Below are positions 8,010-14,884 of a DNA stretch of 17,427 bases, in pieces. Below the pieces are notes generated by a model. It worked only from the letters and a program-made list of their open reading frames with translations, did not search any database and had not been told where the DNA came from. Position 1 is the stretch's first letter. The number at the start of each line of letters is the position of its first letter. This DNA is from Dehalococcoidia bacterium. Its GTDB lineage: Bacteria; Chloroflexota; Dehalococcoidia; Dehalococcoidales; Fen-1064. The translations under genes and the position numbers were made by a program. The stretch lies in the NCBI GenBank assembly GCA_011192055.1, contig DUES01000164.1, positions 1 to 17,427 of the forward strand, written 5' to 3'.

Positions 8010-9023
8010 CTAAGTATTTGTCGTGAGCCGGTATGCTCTTGCAGCCGTATCATGGAACAGGGCTGCCCGTTCTCCGCTGGAGAAGTCCCTGGCGATGATC
8101 TTGAACGAGTTCCACATCACATTATATGAATATGAAACTTTATCCACCGGGAAGTTACTCTCGAACATGCAGCGGTCAGCACCAAATTTCTCGATACAAA
8201 AATGATAGTAAGGCGCCATCGCTTCAGCAAGCTCAACAGACCCCGGCGGAGCAGGCCGTTCGTTCCAGCCGAAACCGCAAAGCGGCATTCCCAGGCCACC
8301 CAGTTTCATATATACGTTCGGGCAGGTTGCCAGGGCGGTAATACCCCGTTTCCAGTCCTGCAACACCTCGTCACGTTTACCGGCATAGGGGCCGATACCA
8401 AGAAGCCCGCCGATGTGGTCAGCAATAATGATAGTATCCGGGCAGGCCTTTGCCAGGTCTGCCAGTTCTGTCAACTGGGGATGGTACAGCCAGGAATCAA
8501 AACTCAGGTTATACTTCTGCAGGTACGAGAACCCCTCTCTGAAACGGGCATCCAGCAGCAGTCCGCGCGGCGGGTTCCTGTAACCTGTGATATCGGGGCT
8601 CGCGTCCCAGACGGAGGAATGCCGTATCCCGCGAAAACGGCCCTTGCCGGCTGCTAAATGAGCCTCGAGGACCGGCACGACACCGGCACCCAGCGTCATA
8701 TCTGTGAAACCGATAATTCCCTCTGCTACCGCCGTTTTTCCATGCTGTTCGCTCGCACTCCGGTCGGCAATACCTTCCACAAACACCGTTTCACCTATCG
8801 GTCTCATCTCTTCCGGGGCATCCATATCATAGCTGGACCTGCATTCCACGAACACTGTCCGGACTATGTTGTGGCCGCTTCCGGTATCCTGTAGAAGCTC
8901 TTCGAGGACGTAGCGGTTATTGGGGCGGTCCCACAGGTGGTGGTGTGGGTCACAAATGGGTAATTCCGGGTCTATCGGCTCCTCAGCGGTCAGTGCCAGC
9001 CACGTTTCATGTTCGGTCACCAT
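8010..9023 (-). CDS. amidohydrolase-2 family metal-dependent hydrolase
   Basis: A 337-residue TIM-barrel hydrolase of the amidohydrolase-related type (COG3618-like), which includes lactonases, pyrone dicarboxylate hydrolases and decarboxylase relatives. The metal motif D25-P-H27-H-H29-LW is near the N terminus; H181 (YHPQ), H203 (ADHIGG) and D294 (FESNFPVDK) complete the usual ligand set. Length fits the family. No signal peptide is visible, so it is cytoplasmic. The ATG has GGAGG seven bases upstream. It is a single-gene unit facing the nitroreductase operon tail-to-tail, and divergent from the second nitroreductase. Its substrate may be a cyclic ester or aromatic acid processed with the neighbouring crotonase and nitroreductases, which is inference from position only. 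Confidence 0.88.
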   Translation of the reverse strand: MVTEHETWLALTAEEPIDPELPICDPHHHLWDRPNNRYVLEELLQDTGSGHNIVRTVFVECRSSYDMDAPEEMRPIGETVFVEGIADRSASEQHGKTAVAEGIIGFTDMTLGAGVVPVLEAHLAAGKGRFRGIRHSSVWDASPDITGYRNPPRGLLLDARFREGFSYLQKYNLSFDSWLYHPQLTELADLAKACPDTIIIADHIGGLLGIGPYAGKRDEVLQDWKRGITALATCPNVYMKLGGLGMPLCGFGWNERPAPPGSVELAEAMAPYYHFCIEKFGADRCMFESNFPVDKVSYSYNVMWNSFKIIARDFSSGERAALFHDTAARAYRLTTNT

Positions 9024-9050
9024 TACATTTCCTCCCCGTCCAGTGCAAAG

Positions 9051-9083
9051 ATACTGTGGCTTTTGCCGGTACAGTATTACCGG
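9051..9083 (-). promoter_or_regulatory. overlapping inverted repeats upstream of the amidohydrolase gene
   Basis: ATACTGT (9051-9057) pairs with ACAGTAT (9071-9077) around an inner GGC/GCC; CCGGTA (9066-9071) pairs with TACCGG (9078-9083). The two share bases, so only one can form at a time. They lie 28 bases before the ATG and may be a leader switch or an operator. A separate short hairpin, TCCCGT/ACGGGA, sits at 9161-9175. No promoter for the amidohydrolase gene was recognised. Confidence 0.3.
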
Positions 9084-9226
9084 AAGCCTGTCCGCCTGGA
9101 CCTGTTGAGTATCTTAGGGCTGATTCAGCGGGGTGTCAAGAATACCACATGTACAGACTATCCCGTATAACGGGAGTACCAGTCTCCGAAAACTTTCTTT
9201 TGAAAAGGCAATACCCGGGCTTCAAG

Positions 9227-9235
9227 TGATATGAT
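9227..9235 (+). promoter_or_regulatory. possible extended -10 promoter of the second nitroreductase gene
   Basis: TGA-TATGAT is an extended -10 element with 5 of 6 matches in the hexamer at 9230-9235. No good -35 lies 16-18 bases upstream. The leader would be about 40 bases to the ATG at 9284. Confidence 0.35.
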
Positions 9236-9283
9236 ATTCAATAACGTACGGAATTCTCATACTATAGAAACACGGGAGCAAAA

Positions 9284-9799
9284 ATGGAACTGACAGAAGC
9301 AATCAGGGCGAGACAGAGCATTCGAGACTACGAAGACAGACCGGTTCCGGAGGATAAATTACAGAAAGTCCTGGAGGCGGCACGACTGTCACCGTCAGCC
9401 AGCAACCGGCAGGAACGGAAATTCATAGTGGTAAGGGACAGCCGGAGACGCAAGGCACTGGCCAGGGCTGCCGGAGGACAGGCCCATATAGCAAACGCGC
9501 CCGTGGTAATCGCCGCCGTGGCTACAATGCCGGAATACGTGATGAAGTGCGGTGTCCCCGCCTATGCCGTGGATGTGGCGATAGCGGTGGACCACATCAC
9601 GCTGGCCGCTGCTGGTGAAGGTCTCGGGACGTGCTGGATTGGTGCGTTCTCCCAGGAAGAAACCAGGGACATCCTCAGGGTACCGGAAAAGTACCGAATA
9701 GCCGCTTTACTTCCACTCGGATTTCCGCGCAATGCTGAAAAAGTCAAAGTACGTAAACCTATCGACGAAGTAGTATGTTACGAAACATTTTGGGAATAG
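9284..9799 (+). CDS. nitroreductase family FMN oxidoreductase (second, shorter copy)
   Basis: A 171-residue paralogue of the protein at 7138-7740. It shares the start motif R8-x-R10-x-S12-x-R14-D-Y, the SPSASNRQ segment at 36-43 with N41-R42-Q43, and GLGTCWIGA at 113-121, so FMN binding is expected. It is short because it lacks the roughly 30-residue insert of the first copy. The ATG has GGGAG five bases upstream. It is a single-gene unit facing a minus-strand gene; the 52-base gap to that gene has only a weak stem. Two related nitroreductases flanking an amidohydrolase suggest a local duplication followed by divergence, or independent recruitment to one pathway. Confidence 0.92.
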   Translation: MELTEAIRARQSIRDYEDRPVPEDKLQKVLEAARLSPSASNRQERKFIVVRDSRRRKALARAAGGQAHIANAPVVIAAVATMPEYVMKCGVPAYAVDVAIAVDHITLAAAGEGLGTCWIGAFSQEETRDILRVPEKYRIAALLPLGFPRNAEKVKVRKPIDEVVCYETFWE

Positions 9800-9851
9800 A
9801 CAACCTGCAAGATTATCCGGCTGTCTGAGACTTTAACGGGGGCTTTTATAG

Positions 9852-10238
9852 TCAGCCCGGCAGAGTCACTACCTGTGATATTCCCAGTACTGAAAGCGCA
9901 ACCAGGCCATTGGATACGGTAGCTCCCAGCATTACGGCGGCAAGTGAGCCACGCCAGTTCATACCGAGCAGCCAGCTTAGTAAAGCGCCGCCATAGACAC
10001 CCGTCGTTGGCAGAGGAACTGCTATAAAAAGCGCAAGGCCAAGAAATCCGTACTTCGTTACCAGTGGCGAGCCTTTCATTCTTGCTCTTTCGACAAACCG
10101 ATTGAACAATGTCCACCGGCCGGAGACCCTGAGATAAAATATGTGCAGAAGAAACCTTATTGCAAAGAAAATAACTACGGAGCTAACCATGGCAATTGCA
10201 AACACAATTGCCGGGTGTATATGTAATAAGACCGCCAC
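9852..10238 (-). CDS. small multidrug export family membrane protein, N-terminally short
   Basis: A 128-residue hydrophobic protein of the COG2426 / Sm_multidrug_ex family, whose name is historic and whose substrate is not established. The diagnostic segment is KYGFLGLALFIAVPLPTTG at 62-80, followed by a helix LLSWLLG and a last helix from about 100. Family members are usually about 150-160 residues and begin with a conserved Glu-Leu-Arg-Gly-like segment plus helix; that part is missing here. Start is GTG with GAGG four bases away, and a TGA three codons upstream in the same frame blocks any longer start. It is therefore either a natural short form or an N-terminally eroded gene. It lies downstream of the zinc-ribbon gene but is separated from it by a strong terminator. 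Confidence 0.75.
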   Translation of the reverse strand: MAVLLHIHPAIVFAIAMVSSVVIFFAIRFLLHIFYLRVSGRWTLFNRFVERARMKGSPLVTKYGFLGLALFIAVPLPTTGVYGGALLSWLLGMNWRGSLAAVMLGATVSNGLVALSVLGISQVVTLPG

Positions 10239-10306
10239 CCTACCTCATCTACCCACCTCTTTGAAAGGAAAACCCTGATTCTGTGGGATATGTCAGAATA
10301 ATAATG

Positions 10307-10346
10307 AAGACGCGCACGTACTGGAAATCCGGTACGTGCGCGTCTT
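10307..10346 (-). terminator. strong hairpin terminator of the zinc-ribbon gene
   Basis: A perfect 15-bp stem (10307-10321 with 10332-10346) can extend inward by a wobble and two G-C pairs to a four-base AAAT loop. On the minus strand the stem is followed by a T-rich tail made by the AATAATAAT of 10298-10305. On the plus strand it is followed by T residues to 10349, so it could stop transcription both ways. It separates two minus-strand genes. Confidence 0.85.
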
Positions 10347-10359
10347 TTTGTGTGAAATA

Positions 10360-10668
10360 TTATCGCCTGTTCAAGCTTTGTTTGCTATAGCAGTCGCTGC
10401 AATATACCGGCCTGCCTTCACGGGGCTGGAACGGTACTTCGGTGTCTTTGCCGCACTGGGCACACACCGCAGGATACATCTGCCGCTGGCTCCTGAAACC
10501 ATAGCCACCACTACCCTGGCGGCTCGCTCGTCTTGCCTCACGGCAAGAGGGACAGCGCTTAGGGTCATTCATATACCCTTTGGAAGCGAAGAACTCCTGT
10601 TCTTCAGCACTGAATGTGAAACTTGCGCCACAATCACTGCAATCGAGGGATCTGTCCTGATATACCAT
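10360..10668 (-). CDS. double zinc-ribbon protein
   Basis: A 102-residue cytoplasmic protein with two zinc-binding knuckle pairs. The N-terminal domain matches the zf-trcl type: C10-x2-C13, then FTFSAEEQEFFASKG, then C39-x2-C42 in RCPSCR. A Gly/Arg-rich linker (45-63) leads to a second ribbon with C69-x2-C72-G and C90-x2-C93-Y. Proteins of this layout are common in Chloroflexota and Firmicutes; their function is not established, though nucleic-acid or protein binding is likely. The ATG has an AGGAGG Shine-Dalgarno at good spacing. It has its own promoter (10793-10821), a leader of about 118 bases, a hairpin over the start region, and a strong terminator, so it is an isolated gene with signs of post-transcriptional control. 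Confidence 0.88.
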   Translation of the reverse strand: MVYQDRSLDCSDCGASFTFSAEEQEFFASKGYMNDPKRCPSCREARRASRQGSGGYGFRSQRQMYPAVCAQCGKDTEVPFQPREGRPVYCSDCYSKQSLNRR

Positions 10669-10715
10669 TAGATGACCTCCTTCTTCTGTACTCGGTAAGA
10701 GTTTTGGTCATCTAA
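10668..10715 (-). promoter_or_regulatory. start-site hairpin in the zinc-ribbon leader
   Basis: A perfect 10-bp inverted repeat, TTAGATGACC (10668-10677) and GGTCATCTAA (10706-10715), encloses 28 bases. In the mRNA the 3' arm includes the last two G of the AGGAGG ribosome binding site, the spacer, and the A of the AUG. An inner ACTC/GAGT hairpin sits in the loop. Folding would hinder initiation. It could alternatively be a protein operator. Confidence 0.5.
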
Positions 10716-10792
10716 CACTATATTTGGACCCGTTGGGATATGACTGGAGGGCTTACTAAGTATGTAATAACCTACTCTACAACCTAATACAC

Positions 10793-10821
10793 ATTATACA
10801 GTAGATAAAATCAATTCACAA
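10793..10821 (-). promoter_or_regulatory. promoter of the zinc-ribbon gene
   Basis: On the minus strand, TTGTGA (10816-10821, 4 of 6 consensus) is followed after exactly 17 bases by a perfect TATAAT (10793-10798). The expected start near 10786 gives a leader of about 118 bases that includes the hairpin at 10668-10715. Confidence 0.55.
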
Positions 10822-10841
10822 CAAGAAACAGAGAATTATTA

Positions 10842-10879
10842 ATAAAAATAGCCACAGAACCAGAGACTGCATCCCTGGT
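10842..10879 (-). terminator. probable terminator of the bL25 gene
   Basis: On the minus strand ACCAGGGA pairs with TCTCTGGT (10872-10879 with 10859-10866) as 8 bp including one G-U, with a 5-base loop. A T run (complement of the A run at 10843-10847) follows about 11 bases later. The stem begins 55 bases past the bL25 stop codon. Confidence 0.5.
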
Positions 10880-10933
10880 ACAGTATGCTCACGGTAGAAT
10901 TTCTTACTGATTGAACCATATATTGCCGGATGA

Positions 10934-11575
10934 TTATTCGTCTGCAGACCCGCCTTCACCGGCTTCTGCCGCTTCAGTAACCTCTCCTTCTACCTCAGCT
11001 TCCTCTATTTTAGCTGCCTGTAAGTGCATGATTCTGATAACGACAGTCTCGGCATCATCATGGACTGTAACGTCCTCACCTACTTTGATATCCTTTACCC
11101 GCAGCACCTGCTCCGGTTCAGCCAGAGAGCTGATATCCAGTTCCAGATTCTCCGGGATATCGGCCGGAAGGCACTCCACAGCCAGTGTATTCAGCTCCTG
11201 GGTCATCATGTAATCTTTGGATTTAAAAATAGGGGCTTCGCCAGTAATAACCAGGGGTACATCCATCTTTACCCGCTCTGTCATACTGACTTCGAGGAAG
11301 TCCACATGGAGAAGCCCGCCTCTCAACGGCTCCCTCTGTACTCCACGTATTACGACCGAATGCCGTTTTTTTTCACTACCGATTTTCAGATTAATGAGCC
11401 TGGTCTGCCCTGCCTTTGACAATGTCTGTGTCAGCTTCGCTGTATCACACTGTAAAGAGATCGACTCAAGTCCATGTCCGAAAAGATTTACAGGCGTAAC
11501 TCCCTGTCGACGTAGAAATCTGACTTCCTTTCCCAGTACTTCCCGTCGTGTGGTTTCCATTTCTATAGTATCCAT
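10934..11575 (-). CDS. rplY: 50S ribosomal protein bL25, CTC type
   Basis: A 213-residue two-domain bL25 (general stress protein CTC form), which binds 5S rRNA in the large ribosomal subunit. The N-terminal domain has the expected TTRREVLGKEVRFLRRQG (8-25) and LFGHG segment; the C-terminal beta domain includes REPLRGGLLHVDF and ends in an acidic tail rich in Glu and Ala. The chosen ATG at 11575 has AGGAGG six bases upstream and gives the standard N terminus; a longer in-frame ATG at 11632 would add 19 charged residues without homology. It follows the ABC exporter genes on the same strand after a 266-bp gap and is probably transcribed separately. Confidence 0.95.
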   Translation of the reverse strand: MDTIEMETTRREVLGKEVRFLRRQGVTPVNLFGHGLESISLQCDTAKLTQTLSKAGQTRLINLKIGSEKKRHSVVIRGVQREPLRGGLLHVDFLEVSMTERVKMDVPLVITGEAPIFKSKDYMMTQELNTLAVECLPADIPENLELDISSLAEPEQVLRVKDIKVGEDVTVHDDAETVVIRIMHLQAAKIEEAEVEGEVTEAAEAGEGGSADE

Positions 11576-11841
11576 CCAGTTCCTCCTCCGGAGTTCACGC
11601 CTTTCTTTATCAGAGCTTGCATCAGCCTGCATACCTGCACTTTATAAAGCAATCCGGAATATCATGGGGTACAGGATTGAGTGCAAAATGTACGCACGCT
11701 CCGTTCAAGTATACCACGAACTTCCTGTTTGAGCGAAATCCGGCAGTATATCATTGCGGACAGCAGGTGCAGGCCTTATACAGACCTGGTAATAACGCGT
11801 ATATTATGAATTATTGAAATACGCCGATTACGCCGGGTGGT
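11576..11841 (-). other. intergenic region between ABC ATPase and bL25 genes
   Basis: A possible weak stop signal for the exporter operon is the hairpin GCGTAT (11797-11802) with ATACGC (11819-11824), followed on the minus strand by only a short T-rich tail. A -10-like TATACT on the minus strand at 11708-11713 lacks a good -35. No small gene was recognised. Confidence 0.25.
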
Positions 11842-12537
11842 TTATGGCTGCAGGTCCGGTTCGTTGCCCAGCCTGCCATCTGCCATCCAGAGACACCTGG
11901 AAGCCGCCTGTGATACCCTGGCATCATGTGTCACCAGGATTATGGCAACCTGATATTCAGAATTCAGGTCACTGAGTATGTGAGAAATTTCGTCCGTTGT
12001 ACGGGAGTCCAGGTTCCCCGTAGGCTCATCTGCGAGGATAACGGTAGGATTATTTGCCAGTGCCCTGGCTATTGCCACACGCTGGTTTTCACCGGCACTA
12101 AGCTCGCGTGGCTTGTGGTCTATCCTCTCTTTCAAGCCCATCCGACTGAGGAGTTGTTCGGCCTTATCCGTCCGTTCATCACGCGGCAAGCCTGCAATCT
12201 CCATCGGGAACGTCACGTTCTCCAGTGCCGTAAAGGTGGGCATCAGATTGAACGTCTGGAAGATAAACCCCATCCTCCTCAGCCTCAAGTCGTCCAGGTC
12301 ACGCTCGGACAGTCTTGAAATATCCCTGCCCTCGAAGATAATGCTTCCGCTGGTTATCTGGTCGAGACACCCCAGAAGGTTAAGCAGTGTTGTTTTACCG
12401 GAACCGGAAGGTCCCATGACACCAACGAATTCACCCTTTTTTATCTGCAGGTCCAGGCGGTCCAGGGCTGTGATTTCCTGGCTGCCAACATGGAAAGTCT
12501 TGGACAGTTCCCTTGTTTCAATAATGATATCACTCAT
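11842..12537 (-). CDS. MacB/LolD-type ABC transporter ATP-binding protein
   Basis: A 231-residue cytoplasmic ATPase that pairs with the FtsX-type permease encoded just upstream. Motifs: Walker A GPSGSGKT at 42-49, Q-loop Q94, signature LSAGE at 146-150 followed by NQRVAIARAL, Walker B VILADE at 166-171, D-loop NLDS, and H-loop H204. The signature departs from the usual LSGGQ at the third and fifth positions, which is tolerated in some active transporters. The ATG at 12537 overlaps the permease stop by 8 bases and lacks a strong Shine-Dalgarno, so translation is coupled. An in-frame ATG at 12618 would add 27 residues inside the permease gene and is rejected. Such pairs export lipoproteins, peptides or drugs; the substrate here is unknown, and no MacA-type adaptor gene is adjacent. 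Confidence 0.93.
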   Translation of the reverse strand: MSDIIIETRELSKTFHVGSQEITALDRLDLQIKKGEFVGVMGPSGSGKTTLLNLLGCLDQITSGSIIFEGRDISRLSERDLDDLRLRRMGFIFQTFNLMPTFTALENVTFPMEIAGLPRDERTDKAEQLLSRMGLKERIDHKPRELSAGENQRVAIARALANNPTVILADEPTGNLDSRTTDEISHILSDLNSEYQVAIILVTHDARVSQAASRCLWMADGRLGNEPDLQP

Positions 12538-13699
12538 ATCGCAACGCCTGGACAATGTTCGTTTTTGATATTCGCCACGCAGGGTACAGCCCGGCAAGCA
12601 CCCCGACCAGCAGGGCAATAGCCAGACCGGTCAGGAATATCCGGACACTGACAACGGGGGCAAAATAGGTCAGCCCGACAAATTCCGAAAGGACAAACGT
12701 AATACCCTGGGAAAGAAGGTATCCTCCCAGGCAGCCAACTGCACCGGCAATCACGCTGGTTACCAGTGACTCCGCGACAATTATCCTGAAAATGAAGCCC
12801 CGGTGAGCACCGATAGCCCTCATCGTACCGATTTCTCTCACACGCTCACCCACCGCCATCAGCATTGTAGACAGTATAAACAGTATACCAATCAGGAGGG
12901 CTATGGTTGACAGTCCCATGTGAGCCGCCCGTACAATCCCTACGAGGTCGACCAGCTTGTCAACCACCGATGTCATGGTCTGGGCTGAAACACTGGTCCA
13001 CTTCTTACTGATTTCACTGGCAGTCTCTTCCGCCCTGGCTACATCCTTTACTTTAAGAGGGACATATGTAAGCTGGCCCACTTTATCGTAGGCTTCCTGA
13101 AGAGGTTCCAGGGGAGTATAAAGCATGCCATCGTCCATACCACCACTGGGTTTAAGAATACCAATAACTTCAAACTGCATTTCCCGTATTTCCATGACAT
13201 CGCCCAGGCTCAGGCCAAGCACATCTGCTATCCCCGAACCCGCCACAATTACGTCCCGGTCTTCACTTTCTATAAAACGCCCCGTACTGAGCTCCAGGTA
13301 AGGTGTTACGTCGCTGAAATACACCGGGGTAACACCGTTCAGAATGGGAATAGCCCCGATTTTGTCCAGTGGCATCGTCATGGGTATCGCTGTAAAAACA
13401 GGGTAAACAGCCAGGACATTATCAAGCTGTTCAATCTCACGTATCACGTCCTCCGAGAAACTCCCGACAAACGCTGCGACATCCGGGTAAGGGAACGCTT
13501 CAGCCTCCCTGGGGACAATGATAATGTCGGTACCCTGCTTCGCCATGGAGTTTTCAAAGGAAGCCATAAAGCCCTCGCTGATGCTGAGAATACCGACCGT
13601 GAATGAGATAGCAATAGCTACACCCAGTATGGTAAGTATTGTCCGCGCGCGGCGGCGGGTCAGGTTTCTGATTGCCAAGTTTAGCAGGAACATTTCCAT
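12530..13699 (-). CDS. FtsX/MacB-type ABC transporter permease
   Basis: A 389-residue type VII-like ABC permease. TM1 spans about 19-41, a large external MacB-PCD domain about 42-260, TM2 about 262-284, TM3 about 311-332 and TM4 about 352-373. The cytoplasmic coupling segment ERVREIGTMRAIGA at 285-298 and the end motif AWRISKTNIVQALRYE are typical. It would form a dimer with two ATPase subunits, using mechanotransmission rather than a classical transport channel. The ATG has no clear ribosome binding site, and the predicted transcription start falls at or within the ATG, so the gene may be read from a leaderless mRNA or from the second Met (13693). It is first in the operon, with a palindromic operator-like site over the promoter. 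Confidence 0.92.
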   Translation of the reverse strand: MEMFLLNLAIRNLTRRRARTILTILGVAIAISFTVGILSISEGFMASFENSMAKQGTDIIIVPREAEAFPYPDVAAFVGSFSEDVIREIEQLDNVLAVYPVFTAIPMTMPLDKIGAIPILNGVTPVYFSDVTPYLELSTGRFIESEDRDVIVAGSGIADVLGLSLGDVMEIREMQFEVIGILKPSGGMDDGMLYTPLEPLQEAYDKVGQLTYVPLKVKDVARAEETASEISKKWTSVSAQTMTSVVDKLVDLVGIVRAAHMGLSTIALLIGILFILSTMLMAVGERVREIGTMRAIGAHRGFIFRIIVAESLVTSVIAGAVGCLGGYLLSQGITFVLSEFVGLTYFAPVVSVRIFLTGLAIALLVGVLAGLYPAWRISKTNIVQALRYE

Positions 13700-13702
13700 C
13701 CA

Positions 13703-13742
13703 ATAGTACTTGCAGATTCACATATTGTCAAACGTTTGATAA
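13703..13742 (-). promoter_or_regulatory. exporter promoter overlapped by a palindromic operator
   Basis: On the minus strand a perfect -35 TTGACA (13726-13731) is followed after 17 bases by TACTAT (13703-13708, 4 of 6). The -35 sits inside the perfect 12-bp palindrome TCAAACGTTTGA (13728-13739), which extends to an 18-bp palindrome (13725-13742) with one mismatched position per arm. A dimeric repressor such as a MarR- or TetR-type protein would be expected to bind here. A short hairpin ACCGC/GCGGT (13742-13758) lies next to it. Confidence 0.55.
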
Positions 13743-14092
13743 CCGCAAAGACAGCGGTACAATCCGGGGCACAGGGCATTTTTAACGGGTCTTTCCTGAA
13801 ACATGCCGTAGTTCCCGACATACTAGGCCATAATGCGTAGTGATATGACAATAACAGGTAATCAATTAGGTCTGAATGCTTGCTGTATCCATTATTTCTT
13901 TAAGCATACTGTCACCACGGAATGAGCATGAAAACCGATGACGTCCCAGGAGATAATTGGTAATCTATAGGTAAACGTACCGAACGTGAAATATAATTCT
14001 TGTCAGGAAAGATGGTCAAAGGTAGTGCTGTTTGAATCGATGTATCTCCAATCAGGCCGTATATTCCTCTGATTATGTCTTTCTGCGCAGGA
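13743..14092. other. gene-free stretch between exporter promoter and XRE gene
   Basis: No ORF with a credible start, codon pattern or family resemblance was seen on either strand. A minus-strand frame from 14397 to 13912 runs opposite the XRE gene and through this stretch without any recognisable domain. Base composition is more AT-rich than in the genes. Confidence 0.4.
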
Positions 14093-14120
14093 TTGACTGA
14101 CAACATTGCAATACTATAAG
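14093..14120 (+). promoter_or_regulatory. promoter of the XRE-type regulator gene
   Basis: TTGACT (14093-14098, 5 of 6) and TATAAG (14115-14120, 5 of 6) are separated by 16 bases. The expected start near 14127 is only about 8 bases before the ATG at 14135, so the message would have a very short leader that may omit the AGGTGA ribosome binding site at 14122-14127. Confidence 0.5.
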
Positions 14121-14134
14121 CAGGTGAATCTGAA

Positions 14135-14539
14135 ATGACTCTGACACTAGGGAAAGACCGGCCAGCCACTATACTAGATAAAGAAGAAATAACGATAGTA
14201 CAATTCGTTAAAAAATTGATGCGCCGCCGAAACAGGGTACCAACCCAGATGGCAGTGGACCTGGGAGTCAGCCATCCCACCGTCTTCAGATGGTTATCGG
14301 GGGAGGATGTTCCCAGCACCGCTTCATGTCGCAGGCTGGCTGAATATAGTGGTGTACCCGTAGAGAAAATACTGGCAATGGCCGGCCACTTACCCAAAGT
14401 TATTCCTACGGCACCTGTTGAGTGGCCCGAGTTCCGTGAGTATATTCAAAAGAAGTATCCCAACGAGCTGGATAACGACCTGATTGATATTGTTGGGGAG
14501 TTAATCGAGCGCCGAAGAAGAAAAGAACCAAAGGATTAG
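14135..14539 (+). CDS. XRE-type helix-turn-helix regulator
   Basis: A 134-residue DNA-binding protein. A Cro/C1-type HTH covers about 35-86: PTQMAVDLGVSHPTVFRW forms the HTH, then LSGEDVPSTASCRRLAEYSGVPVEKILAMAG, with the WLSG and PS positions of the family. A C-terminal stretch (about 95-134), predicted helical and ending in RRRRKEPKD, has no recognised domain and may serve in dimerisation or peptide/ligand sensing. The ATG has AGGTGA seven bases upstream. It is divergent from the ABC exporter operon with 435 bp between the start codons. It could regulate that operon, but XRE proteins often bind their own promoter, and no copy of the exporter palindrome was seen near this gene. Confidence 0.85.
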   Translation: MTLTLGKDRPATILDKEEITIVQFVKKLMRRRNRVPTQMAVDLGVSHPTVFRWLSGEDVPSTASCRRLAEYSGVPVEKILAMAGHLPKVIPTAPVEWPEFREYIQKKYPNELDNDLIDIVGELIERRRRKEPKD

Positions 14540-14559
14540 TAAATTTGTCCCCGTTCAGT

Positions 14560-14604
14560 CGGTCCGGCGGGTGCGCCAGATTATCTACTCCACCCGCCGG
14601 ACCG
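14560..14604 (+). terminator. GC-rich hairpin after the XRE gene, without a T run
   Basis: A perfect 14-bp stem, CGGTCCGGCGGGTG (14560-14573) with CACCCGCCGGACCG (14591-14604), encloses 17 bases and begins 21 bases after the stop codon. The stem is very stable but no T tract follows on either strand. It may stabilise the 3' end, act as a T-less terminator, or be part of a repeat element. Confidence 0.5.
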
Positions 14605-14884
14605 GCAAGCCAGACTCTGGAATCTGATTATCAGGTGTCCGTAACTGAAAACCCATATTTCCACCGGATTGGTCTTTCATGTGCACACATTGCGTAGCCG
14701 TAGAATGGGTCAAATGTGTTCTCCTTTTTCAGTCTTGTGGCGGATGGAATAGTAACTGATTGATGATAACCTAGACTCAGAAAGGGAATTAGATATCCCT
14801 TCTGATAAATTCAGGGGACGGACTGGTAAATCATAGCCGATATACCGTCCAGTATCCAGGTAGCAGCGCAACTATAACATATTA

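Noticed and set aside
11576..11632. Longer bL25 start adding 19 residues
   Set aside because: The ATG at 11575 has AGGAGG at correct spacing and gives the standard N terminus.
13912..14397. 161-codon minus-strand ORF opposite the XRE gene
   Set aside because: No ribosome binding site or recognisable domain, and it overlaps a clear HTH gene.
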